Assembly (NCBI RefSeq): GCF_003254395.2
Contig: NC_037640.1
Span: 3,888,289 to 3,952,288 of the forward strand
Length of the DNA: 64,000 nucleotides
DNA from: Apis mellifera
Lineage: Eukaryota > Arthropoda > Insecta > Hymenoptera > Apidae
Direction of reading: 5' to 3'
Positions 47,441 to 58,160 of the stretch are shown here, piece by piece. Position 1 is the stretch's first letter, and every line of letters begins with the position of its first letter. Both the position numbers and the translations under genes were made by a program. The notes beneath the pieces were generated by a model. That model made no database searches. It had not been told where the DNA came from and saw only the letters and a list, made by a program, of their open reading frames with translations.

Positions 47441-48782
47441 TTAATCAAAGAAGAACATCAACATTCGAGTTGAGAGGAGAAAGAAAGATCCGACTCTCGA
47501 GTTTATTTATTCGTTGTTGCCACGAATATCTCTCCTCCTTTCCTTATTCTTCTTATTATTGCGAAAATCCTGTTGCAATCCAGATGCGATATTGGACGGA
47601 AGGGGATCGGAAAATCGCGTAAGTGACGAGAATTTTCGTTTTCTGTTCGCGGTGATTCGTGATACGAGGCGGGCCGTAAATCGGCGTGTAAGCAGATAAG
47701 AGGGCGAGCGTTCGTAAATCGGTAGATGAAACGGAGTTACGAGCGCGACGACGACGAGTCTCTCGAGTGGACGAGTGTGGGTATAATGGTGGGGCACTTT
47801 TCCAAAAAGGAAAAGGAAACTCGACAATGGGTGTCGTAAATTTCGGATTCCCTCCCTCCTCCTCCATCTCATCGATGGAGATTAGACAACACGTGGAAAT
47901 AATTGTGAATCGTATTCGAAAAGATTCGAAATTAAAAGAAAAGGCGAATCTTCAAAATCGATCTGTGTTTCCTGTGTTTATCTTTTTCTCTGTGTCACGA
48001 GATGGATAATAAAATACAAATTGCATATTATTAATTCACGTATTCGATGTTTCGAGGGAAAAAGTAATCGATTTAAGAGGATGTTTTCGAGATCGATCGT
48101 TTCACGAAAAGGGTGGAAAAAAAAAAAGGAATCAAACGTTGGGATAAAAATCGATATAATTAAGGTCGGAGAAGGGTATAAAAGCGTGGCGTGTAAAATC
48201 GATCGTTTCGCGGTCGGGACGTGGGACGTTGTTCTTGTTGGACGGGTTCCTTGGACGAGGGCCCCCTCTAAAACGCTCTATCTTCGGGAGGAAGGGACAC
48301 GATTAGTATAAGGCATTCTTGTTATCTTAACAGGGAGGGGGAGGAAACGGGTTGTGGCACCAGGGCCTCGCCTTAATCTCTCCTAATCATGGCTCTATTT
48401 AGATCCAGGGGGGACTCCTTTAAGAGGATATCCGTGTTTGACTCGAACGCGCTCGCTTTACGACTCTTTAATCGTACGAAATTTGTTGCTGACCACTAAA
48501 AACGTCACCTTTTTCCCTCCCCGATACTTCCTCAAAGCCTGCGATACCCCATCCCTTCCTCCTCCTCCTCTTCGAAGGAAGGAAGGAGAGATCCTTTCCT
48601 TGGGTTTGTCGATAGGATGTATACGATCCCTCCTCGTTTAAGATTACGCTGTTTCGTGAATAAGTATATCGATATCGACCCCTCGATAAAGAAGGAACCC
48701 CCCTTTTCTTCTCCAAGATTAGCTTTGACGAGAGAAACCCCCTTCCGTGTATAAAATTGATTAAATTGATTTCCAGATTCGT

Positions 48783-49103
48783 TCAAGAGGAAAATATTAA
48801 CCTGTCGTCAAACAAACTTCTTTCGTCGCGATAAGTTAAGAGGGTTGAATAAAAATTCAACGAGGTCGTCGGTTTCGAAAAAAAGGGAGAGAAATGTGCG
48901 AGATCTGCCTCGAAATCCAAGCCTTGCAAGATTATCGATGTACCGAGTGTACGCGCGATCGCCGCCATAAAATTAATGGCATCCGCGAGCACGGTTTCCG
49001 ATAGCTGTTTCACCCTCGTTGGCTCGCGGCCTGATTGCCCCCCGTCATTGGCCGAGTCGTCGATCGGGATCCCAGCGTCGAGCGTGTGCATCCCCGGATC
49101 CAT
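48783..49103 (-). other. Unassigned 106-codon open frame, composition unlike flanks
   Basis: An ATG-initiated frame of 106 codons with mixed, non-repetitive amino-acid composition (for example a run IPIDDSANDGG and later ADAINFMAAIARTLG). I recognise no family, signal peptide or domain. No splice sites or partner exons are evident. It may be a conserved noncoding element that happens to be open. I do not call it a gene. Confidence 0.15.
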
Positions 49104-49339
49104 TGAACGACTGATTACGATCGTTTCGCAGTTATCGCAGCAATAAAAATCATCCGCTCCTCTTTGACTATCAATTCGAAATTGAAATTGCTACGCTCCC
49201 GCGGCGGCCGCCTCTCTTCCCTCCTAGTACGGGATAAAACGTACTCGCGTCATTAACGTCAACTACCGATACTTCATGATCGTTACGAGCATGGGCCAAT
49301 TACTCATACCACTCGTCCGCTCCGCAATTCGAAATCCAA

Positions 49340-50825
49340 TCCTCGACAATCGTACCTCCTCCTCCTCCCTCGCGTCCTTTTCTCGCGGGAGAAAATGGAA
49401 GAATCGTTGAATACTTCGTTTCATCTTCGAATAATTCGATTATTGCGATTCTTTTTTAAAAAAAAGGAAATTTCTTCGATCGATGTGTAATAAAAATAAA
49501 TTTCCTTTCTCCGATCCCTGTGTATTCCTAATTTATTAGGAAGAAATCTTTCGACCTATCCTCGATAATTGTATCTCCTTTTTTCGCGGGAGAAAATCCC
49601 TGAAAGAATCGTTGAATACTTCGTTTCATCTTCGAACGCGAATAATTCGATTATTGCGATTTTTTTTAAAAAAAAAAGAAATTTCTTCGATCGATGTGTA
49701 ATAAAAATAAATTTCCTTTTTTCGATCCCTGTGTATTCCTAATTTATTAGGAAGAAATCTTTCGACTTATCCTCGACAATCGTATCTCCTTCCTCGCGTC
49801 CTTTTCTCGCGGGAGAAAATGGAAGAATCGTTGAGTATTTTGAACTTTCATCTTCGAACGCGAATAATTCGATTATTGCGATTCTTTTTAAAAAAAAAAG
49901 GAAATTTCTTCGATCGATGTGTAATGAAAATAAATTTCCTTTCTCCGATCCCTGTGTATTCCTAATTTATTAGGAAGAAATCTTTCGACCTATCCTCGAT
50001 AATCGTATCTTCTTTTCTCGCGGGAGAAAATCCCTGGAAGAATCGTTGAATACTTCGTTTCATCTTCGAATAATTCGATTATTGCGATTTTTTTTAAAAA
50101 AAAAAAAAGGAAATTTCTTCGATCGATGTGTAATAAAAATAAATTTTCTTTCTCCGATCCCTGTGTATTCCTAATTTATTAGGAAGAAATCTTTCGACAA
50201 TCTTATCTCCTTCCTCGCGTCCTTTTCTCGCGGGAGAAAATGGAAGAATCGTTGAATACTTTGAACTTTCATCTTCGAACGCGAATAATTCGATTATTGC
50301 GATTCTTTTTAAAAAAAAAAGGAAATTTCTTCGATCGATGTGTAATGAAAATAAATTTTCTTTCTCCGATCCCTGTGTATTCCTAATTTATTAGGAAGAA
50401 ATCTTTCGACAATCTTATCTCCTTCCTCGCGTCCTTTTCTCGCGGGAGAAAATGGAAGAATCGTTGAATACTTCGTTTCATCTTCGAATAATTCGATTAT
50501 TGCGATTCTTTTTAAAAAAAAAAGGAAATTTCTTCGATCGATGTGTAATAAAAATAAATTTTCTTTCTCCGATCCCTGTGTATTCCTAATTTATTAGGAA
50601 GAAATCTTTCGACCTATCCTCGACAATCGTATCTCCTCTCTCGCATCCTTTTCTCGCGGGAGAAAATGGAAGAATCGTTGAATACTTCGAACTTTCATCT
50701 TCGAACGCGAATATTTTTTAAAAAAAAAAAGGGAATTTCTTCGATCGATATGTAATGAAAATAAATTTCCTTTCTCCGATCGCTGTGTATTCCTAATTTA
50801 TTAGGAAGAAATCTTTCGACCTATC
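49340..50825. repeat. Seven-copy tandem array of a ~210-bp unit with internal dyads
   Basis: The anchor aatttattaggaagaaatct occurs at 49530, 49741, 49964, 50173, 50385, 50588 and 50795 (periods 211, 223, 209, 212, 203, 207). Each unit runs through a ccttttctcgcgggagaaaa segment, aagaatcgttgaatact, aataattcgattattgcgat, an A-run, ggaaatttcttcgatcgatg, aataaatttcctttctccga and tgtgtattcctaatttatta. Internal complementary arms recur in the units: AATAAT/ATTATT, GGAAATTT/AAATTTCC and CCTAA/TTAGG. Copies are highly similar and differ mainly in A-run length and small deletions. The last copy lost the ataattcgattattgcg part. Confidence 0.95.
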
Positions 50826-51592
50826 TTTTCAGTCATAACTTATTCCATTAAAGAGAGAGAGAAATGATTAGCATTTTTAATCGTCGATAATAATTGTTTT
50901 GTCAATTTCAGGGGGAGGCAATTTCACGGGGCGCGAGATTCGTATCTCGAGTGATTGAAATTGAATATGGTGCGATCCGGGAACGGAATCGAGAAAGAGT
51001 GTATGTTTGTGTTTCGTCAAGTGCACACAGGTACGTATACACTTCAATTTACCGTTATCTCCTCCCTGAAAAATTAATACCGGCGCGGTTGATCCTCGGG
51101 CGTAGATATCCGCTTGATCCACCCTTAACCACAGCCACTGATCGGCCTATCATTTTCGATCGTGAACGGGGAAGGAAGCGTGCTCGCGATCGTAATTGCG
51201 GCTGCCCTTCTTCGTTGAACAAAGAATCGAGAGGGAATGAAAATGGAACCGGGTAAGATGATTTTTTTTCTCTCGATTTAATTTTACGGATATCGTACGA
51301 TGTAATAGCGAATAGGAAAGCTAGGAAAATGTTGCCTTGTTCGAGAATATCGAGAAACGAAAGATATCGAAATATTTATCACGATTGATAAATTCAAAAT
51401 TTTTCCCATTCGATTGATTAATGCATGTAATGTATTTTATTTATATTCTCAAATGGTGTCGAATAATGTAAGATTTGAGCGGGAGCGTAATAGCGAATGT
51501 AAAGCGACGTAGAACAACGGTTAGCAGCAGGTTACCCGTAGATTTTAAATTACGTAGAACTATACCGCCAATAACTGGCTGTTAACCTCGGG

Positions 51593-51622
51593 GAATTACG
51601 TAGAATTACGTAGAATTACGGT
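51593..51622. repeat. Three 10-bp phased copies of gaattacgta
   Basis: Units start at 51593, 51603 and 51613, exactly one helical turn apart. A fourth copy of the core, aaattacgtaga, lies upstream at 51548. The core TTACGTA resembles a PAR-bZIP (vrille/Pdp1) half-site. Confidence 0.6.
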
Positions 51623-54030
51623 AATGGCAAGTAGCTACAAATTTTCGAAAACGATGCCAGTTAATCTGAAGATTTCTAAATAACGTGGAAGCAAAACGTT
51701 TGCTACGTGCAAAATATTTCTTCTTAAACTCGTGTCAATAATAATATTAATTTAAGAAAAATTTCCCAAACGAATTTTTACCACAATTTACATATTTAAA
51801 TATCGAAAAAATCGTAAATATAATTCGCCATCGCGTTATCCTTTCCTAAATAAAATTGGTAATTCCAATGACGTCAAGCTACCACCAGCATTTCGAAGCT
51901 GGAGGAGATACGAAATTCCCCCCATCCGTTTGGAAAAAGCAAGATTCCGCAATTCCAATCGTGCGTATAATCCCAATAGTTGGCAGCCACTTTGGAAATA
52001 GAATATTCCTTCTGGTATTGGTGTTTCAACGGAGCGGCGACCCGTTGGTTAACCGTGGCGCAGATTCCAATATCCGTCGGCCAATCTCGGAGCAACAACC
52101 GGTCGACGACGAGCATCGGAATCGAATTAGTATTCGGATATCCGGTACAATCTCGGCCCTGGGCTAATGCATAGAAAGCACGTTGGAACGTACGAAGTGG
52201 CCACGTTTTGTATTTGCGGTGTCCAACGGTTCGATATCGGCCGGTCACGCGAAATCAAACCATTGGTACACGACGAATGGTGGCCACGCCACCTGCCCAG
52301 GTAATAACGAGACCAGATAAAACGCGCGGCTGAAACGTTATTAATTTTAATGCCGGCCTTCCAACGAACTCGTCTTTCTTTCTTTCTTTCTCTTTCTCCT
52401 CTCAAAGCTTCCTCTGTAATAATATTTTCATTTATATCTCGATGGAAAAAACGTGGATTAGTAATCGAGATTTTTAGTTTTTTTCTTTTCCCCCGCGAGA
52501 AAAAGATAATTGGCAGCCAAGGTTTTCGAGATGATTCGTTACACGCGAGAGAGGGTAAAATAATTTTGCGGCTCGACACCGATTATTATCCAGCCGCGTT
52601 TTAACGTTTTCTCGTGACAAACTGTCAGCATGCAAAATTCTTTCGGCGAAGAATCGGTCGAGAACGGTGGCACGAGAAAATGGTGGTAATAACGCCAACA
52701 CAAGTTCGGTTAAACGTGTTTTACGTGACTCTTTTCGAACCGCCCCTCCTTGGAGGATATACCGTGATAATGGCCGAGTCGTTTTCTGATCGTATCGCGG
52801 CCACGTGCCAGCTTTTGCGATCGAGCTTAGATCTCCTCTCCCCCCGATTGCCTCTCGGCCATTAGATATACACAAGTCGAATTACTCCGCCGCGACCTTC
52901 TCTCGTCTCGGGGCCGAGATTGTTTTATTTCGAGATTTAATCGAGGGGACGGAATCAAGGACTCGCGAGGGAATCGTGATTTATTATTTATTTAAGGCTC
53001 TCTCATCGATCGAACGATGATGATCGATCGCAAATTGCTGTGACCGCCATCGTCGCGTTTCCTTCTTCCGCGTTCTCGCGCGATAATTTTTCGGCTCGCG
53101 GTGAGAAATGGTTGATTATTCAAGGTTGATCGAATCGCGTTACATTACGACGCGAAAATGTCGGCGGTGAAACGCTTCCAACGCAATAATCATTTGTCCT
53201 CCTATGTGGTTAATTCGTTTTTTTTCCTTCCAAGCGAAGCCTCCCCCTCCATACCTATCGCTTTTCCAGCGATGGGATCGAGTCGGGCGCGTGCACGAGA
53301 AAAATTCGTTTCGATGATACTTTTATGAGAGGATTTATAAGATCGATTTCGAAATATTTTTCGCGTTTATACGCTCGTACAATATAATGGGAAATGATAC
53401 AATTTGAAACAAGGATGGGATAAGCGTTGTTAAATTAACATGATTCATTCGTGTCTCGATCCCCTCGCTATCATCCTCGCGGAATTCCTTTCCTCGCTTA
53501 ATAGTCGATGAACACCATCCATCGACGAATTATTCGATCGATGTAGCAGTAATTTGCAGTTAATTTTTCTCCTTTTTTTTTTTTCCCCCTTTCAAAACAA
53601 GCTAGAGAACCCACGCAAGAACATTGCTCAAGAAACAACACAGCGACGCGGATAATGGGTCTGTAAAGTCCTCGAAGGATTCGATCCTCGAGAGAAGGGG
53701 AGGGGGGAGGCGTGTCAATTACGAGCGTGTCGTCTCTCGCAACGGTTGAATATAAAAGAGCGGGGAAAGCTCGAATTGGCGGTCGGAGGAGAGGAGAGCT
53801 TTGAATCCGTAATGGATGAAGAGGAACGCCATTAAAACGCGCGAACAATCAACTCGTTTCCGCCGCCTTTGAGGGAAACAGAGCTGTTGATATCGGCTCG
53901 CTTTGAGCCGAGAGAAGTTCGTCGTATGAATTTTAATCCGTCCGCCCGACGGAAAATCGCGGAAAACTAATTTCGTCCCCGCCAACTTATATATTATATA
54001 TATATGTTCAATTTCACCCAAGTTTTCCAC

Positions 54031-54300
54031 GAATGATTTCGATGAGAATCTCTTTAAGAAACGCAACAACGTTCTTCTGGATTTCGAGGAGGAGTTCGTT
54101 GCGAATGGAAAGTTTTTCAAGAATATTGCGAATAATGTTTGGGAGGAGAAAAATAAAATACACGGTGTATTTCGATCTCGAGGTGTTGTTGATGAGAACC
54201 TCTTTAAAAAGCGTTCTACTGGATTTCGTTGCAAATGAAAAGTTTTTCAAGAATATTGCGAATAATGTTTGGGAGGAGAAAAGTAAAATACACAGTTCGA
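54031..54300. repeat. Two-copy tandem repeat, ~130-bp spacing
   Basis: The segment agtttttcaagaatattgcg followed by aataatgtttgggaggagaa and a (a/g)taaaatacac end occurs at 54111 and 54241. Each is preceded by gatgagaa(t/c)ctctttaa and a tggatttcg block. The first copy carries an additional ggaggagttcg segment. Confidence 0.85.
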
Positions 54301-56060
54301 TGTTGGAAAGTGGCGCTAAAAATCTGTGGAAGAGAAGTCGAGAAAGTTTCGCGTGACGCCGAAACAAATCGTCTTCATCAGGGAGGAGAGAATCGGCTGA
54401 CGGTTGCCGAACAATAACGGAATCGGCTCGAAAGAGAGGAAAAAAGGAGGGATTGTTGTTTGAAAAATGGCGGTGGCGTGATCCGAATCGACGCAGATAC
54501 AGTCCGCAGAAAAACTAACAAGAGCCTGTCATAACCGGCTTTCATCGATATTCCTCCTGTCCACGAGGGATCCCTTTCGTGATCCCAGGGCGTGAAATTT
54601 TCAAATTTCGCCGAGCGTGAAACTGTTTCGCCCCGAACGAACAATCGTCGAGAGAGAAATCGCGTGACGCGAACATCCTCAGGACCAACCGATCTGGACT
54701 TGTCAACCCAGATCCATACGCGAAATCTCGTAATTATCGTGGATGATCGCGTGATCCAAACTCGATTATTCATTTTCGATCGAATATTTAACTACTTTCC
54801 TTTCTACAAATTTTTCTTTTCTTCATAATCAACCTTACATCTTTGCAAATCATCAAACCATTGATTCTTTTCGATTTCTCGAATTATCTTGCCATTATCT
54901 TCTTATTATATATATATCTGTTGGCGTGAAGACAGGCAACGATGACGGTGGTCGAGAAAAGGATTAAGAAGATGGAGTGTTCCTTTGTTGTTGGGGAGAA
55001 GAGGTTCCGGTCGAAAGAGGGTCGCGTTATAGGGCGTTAATCTCGACGCAAAATCGTGAAACCGCGAATTCGTGTTGGCGGGAAGCACGCGCTTTCGCGC
55101 CCCGGTTCCGCTTCTCCATATGTTGCGAGAACGCATTATGCGCATTATGCGCTGCAGCACGCGTGTGCAGCAGGCGCGTTTCGTGATCTCGGTGGTCGGC
55201 CAGCTGCCGACCGATGGTTGCCTCCTCTTCTTCTTCTTCTTCTGCCTCTGCTTCTTCTTCTTCTCCGCTCCGGGCGTCGTCGGTGATTTCCTCTCGGACG
55301 ATTCAAAAAGGGAGGGGGAGAAGAAGGGAGGAGTTGGCCGGACATCCGAGACACATGACGGAGGAAGGAACCGCAACGCGCGATTATATTCCCCCGCAAC
55401 TGTTTTCTCGTGGATCACGCGATACAACACTGGCGGTGCCCTGCACGCGCTCGAAAAAAGCCCTTTTGAAAGAAGTCGACCGTTCGAAAACCATTCCATT
55501 TTGATGGTGAATATTCCCTTTCCTCCTCCTTTTAATCTCTCTCAGTGTAAAGATAAAGTAGATGATACAACGTTCGAAGAGAAGAATTTTTTATCTAATT
55601 TCTAAATTCATCCAACCGTCTGATAATGGAATATTTGAATCGAAAGAATGAATTCCCTTCTTATAAACATCTACCCGTTTACACTCTAATTATAATTCTA
55701 AAAAAAGGGGGGAAAAAATGATCCAATTATCCCGCGTTAAAGTATGATTGAAATTTCGTTCAAAAGGGTGACTCCCTCGGCCGGAGGAAATTTTCGTGGA
55801 AATTTTCCACCACGTTCCCAGGTGGGAAGGCAACGTTGAATTTCATAGGTTGACTCGTCGATGATCCTTTTGAAGGGGAATCCCCGCGTCGTCCGACAAC
55901 GCGCCGCGACCATCCTCCCCCTTCCTCGTCTTCGGCAAACCGGGGGAGAGAATAAAATATACATGAATCTCTTTTTCCGAAATATTCAAATTCTCCATTC
56001 CTCAGATCGAATAACCGCGGAGAGGGAGAGGGAGAACGGTATCGGGTCGCCGTGTTGGCC

Positions 56061-56105
56061 CCGAGGTGGTCTCAGGCCATGAATATCATGACTGACCAAA
56101 CTCGG
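56061..56105. ncRNA. Candidate structured RNA, hairpin A
   Basis: The paired blocks, from outside in, are CCGAG (56061-56065) with CTCGG (56101-56105), TGG (56067-56069) with CCA (56096-56098), TCAG (56072-56075) with CTGA (56092-56095), and CATGA (56078-56082) with TCATG (56086-56090) around a 3-nt ATA loop. That is 17 pairs in 45 nt with small bulges. It lies 50 bp from a second, longer hairpin. Strand cannot be decided and no RNA family is recognised. Confidence 0.3.
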
Positions 56106-56157
56106 TTCCCATACTAGTCACGTTCTGACGATTCCCGTAAGGTGTGGTCCGCAGAGT

Positions 56158-56224
56158 CGGTTTCCGGAAATCAGGCTATCGGGTTTCGCGCCCGCTACGT
56201 AGCCTGGTTTCCGTTTGGAAACCG
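56158..56224. ncRNA. Candidate structured RNA, hairpin B (pre-miRNA-sized)
   Basis: The outer stem is CGGTTTCC (56158-56165) with GGAAACCG (56217-56224). The main stem is GGAAATCAGGCTA (56166-56178) with TAGCCTGGTTTCC (56200-56212), 13 pairs including one G-U. The inner stem is CGGG (56180-56183) with CCCG (56191-56194). The only large irregularity in the lower part is a 4-nt bulge (gttt, 56213-56216). About 25 pairs in 67 nt is the size of a pre-miRNA foldback, but I recognise no known mature miRNA. Strand is unknown. Confidence 0.35.
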
Positions 56225-58084
56225 CGCGCTGTGTGATACATTTCAAACGAGCCTCGGTTATTAATTCCCGTGTGTCGATCATCTTGCGATCTGCGAGAGA
56301 GAGAGAAGGAATTATTCGAAGGAGGAGCAAGATTTGGAAAATATTATTTCAATTCAAGAGAGAAATGATTGTAGTTTTAGGAGCAAGTTTAATATATACG
56401 TAGAGGAGAGAGAGATTTATTATTAATAATAAAGATAAAGAGAAAGGAGTTAGTTAGTTAGTTTTTACTGGGCCCTCAACGTTGTAACGCAACGTTGATG
56501 AATTCCAGTGACAATGGAGAAGGCCCTTCGGATCGGGCTCGTAAATCGAGGCTCTCGTCAATGGACGGGGGTTGGCTACCCTCTCTCTTTTTTTTTTTTT
56601 ATTTTTTCAAAGAGGACGGGCGCGATCGAAATGCACCTCGTTTGCCTTGTGCTCGTCGCTTCCGGCGTAACGAACGGGATCGTCGTTTCATCGAGCCGCC
56701 TCGTCGACTGACGTTGATCGTCGCGCACAAAGTGTCGAAAGCGAGTTAACTAACATTTCCTACATCTTTCCCCTGGAAATTTATAATTTATTTTTCCTTT
56801 TTCTTCTTCCTTTCCCTTGAAAATAAATAACGGCAGGTAAAAAACGTTCTTGTATTTCGCACGATATATTGCGAATATATTCGACCTGCTCGAAACTGGT
56901 GATATGATTGATTCTCCTTGGTGGCATTTGCAGATAACGAAACGTGTGCAAAACGGGTGATCGGGTGGGCGGAAGTTCATTATCTTCGTTCCAATTTTCG
57001 TCTGTCGCGATGGGCGACGATTAGTCAAAGTTGAGCTGAACGACGTATGGAAATTTCCGATAGGAAAAGTGCGGGAAGAAGATCGAAGAAGAAACCGTTA
57101 TTTTCTCTCAATCGCTCTGTTAAATCGAAACAAGAGATAAAGCGAGTAATAAGCGGTCTCGTTATTTTAAATGAATTTGTTCGTTCGTTTTATTCCCTCG
57201 AAGATTCTTCTTCTCGACGAAGAAAAGTTGCAACTCTCTTTCGAGGAAGAAAAGAAGAGGAGGAAGAATATATGCGAACGAAATGATTCGAATCCAAGAT
57301 CGAAACACGAAGCACCGATCTTCTCCTCCTTCTTCTTCTTCTTCCCTTTTCGAAACACTGTAATTCATCCGCGATAGTTCTAACGCTGGGCCATCTTTTA
57401 TAATACCAGTGTAAAACCCGGAATAATAGGCCTTGCAGTGCCGCGAGATTTTCGTTGGTTTACCGTTTTTCTGGCAACCGATCATTTACTCGATCATCGT
57501 ACCGATGAACCAGCCATGGATGCATCCTTCAACTTTCACATTCCTTCGGAGAATCGCGATGCATCGAGATCCTCGAATCGATACCCAATTTATTCGAAAG
57601 CGAGAAACAAACATTTAACGCATCTCAGAGAATCTCTTCTTCCTCGAAGGAATTCTCTTAAAAAGAAAAAAGAGAAAAAAGAATCGAAGAGACCGCCCAA
57701 CTACGCATCTGCACAATTTCGCAAGTCGAGAGTCAGGGGGCGAAGAGAGGCGAGTGCAAGGTTCTTCTCGCGAGAGAGGCGCGTAATTGCGAATCGGCGG
57801 TACTTTGGAGGGGAGAGAGAGGAGGAGGAGGAGGTAGAGGTTGCCGATGGCAACGTGACCGCGATCAGCCGCGCTATTCAACCGCGTATCCAATATTCGA
57901 CAGGGAAGCCGGTGAGGTGTTGCGGTAATACACGATCGGCGGAGGAATGCCATTTGCCGGTGCTTGATTTATGCATTACAGAATATATATAGCGGAGACA
58001 ACCGTTGCCGCGGCCCGTGGGGGATTCGTCGAGGGCGTGGATCGGGGCCAACGTGAGTATTATTCAAAGTGTTGCTCATTTGGA

Positions 58085-58160
58085 CACGTGGACATTGGGG
58101 AGGGGGGGTGAGGGGGTAAATCGGGCTTTGACCGTAGCCAACGACACGTGACGACACGTG
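58085..58160. promoter_or_regulatory. Three CACGTG E-boxes, two of them 10 bp apart
   Basis: Perfect CACGTG cores at 58085-58090, 58145-58150 and 58155-58160. The last two are a tandem acgacacgtg duplication placing the sites on the same helical face. The flanking adjacent g and gg are compatible with HES/Myc/clock bHLH factors. Confidence 0.4.

Larger units (their letters stand above)
43890..49330. other. Noncoding sequence, no supported gene
   Basis: No exon is recognised. The stretch holds an AT-rich block (43890-44460), GA-rich 44725-44755, the CGTA repeat, the array at 46185-46870, a (CT)n run at 47207-47230, a short duplication at 47308-47440, and a non-repetitive block at 48880-49150 that holds an unassigned 106-codon minus-strand frame (48783-49103). 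Confidence 0.55.
50830..56060. other. Noncoding sequence, no supported gene
   Basis: No exon is recognised. The stretch includes a phased TTACGTA repeat at 51593-51622, a non-repetitive 51856-52300 block open on both strands, GTGGCCAC palindromes at 52197-52204 and 52280-52287, a two-copy repeat at 54031-54300, and a CTT-rich GC-mixed segment at 55200-55330. Confidence 0.55.

Noticed and set aside
55072..55605. 177-codon plus-strand frame
   Set aside because: It crosses a CTT/CTG low-complexity tract giving a Phe/Cys run. Both strands are open over the same interval without domain signal.
57438..57992. 184-codon plus-strand frame
   Set aside because: Arg/Lys/Glu-rich composition from purine-rich DNA, with no family recognised and no conserved-looking segment.
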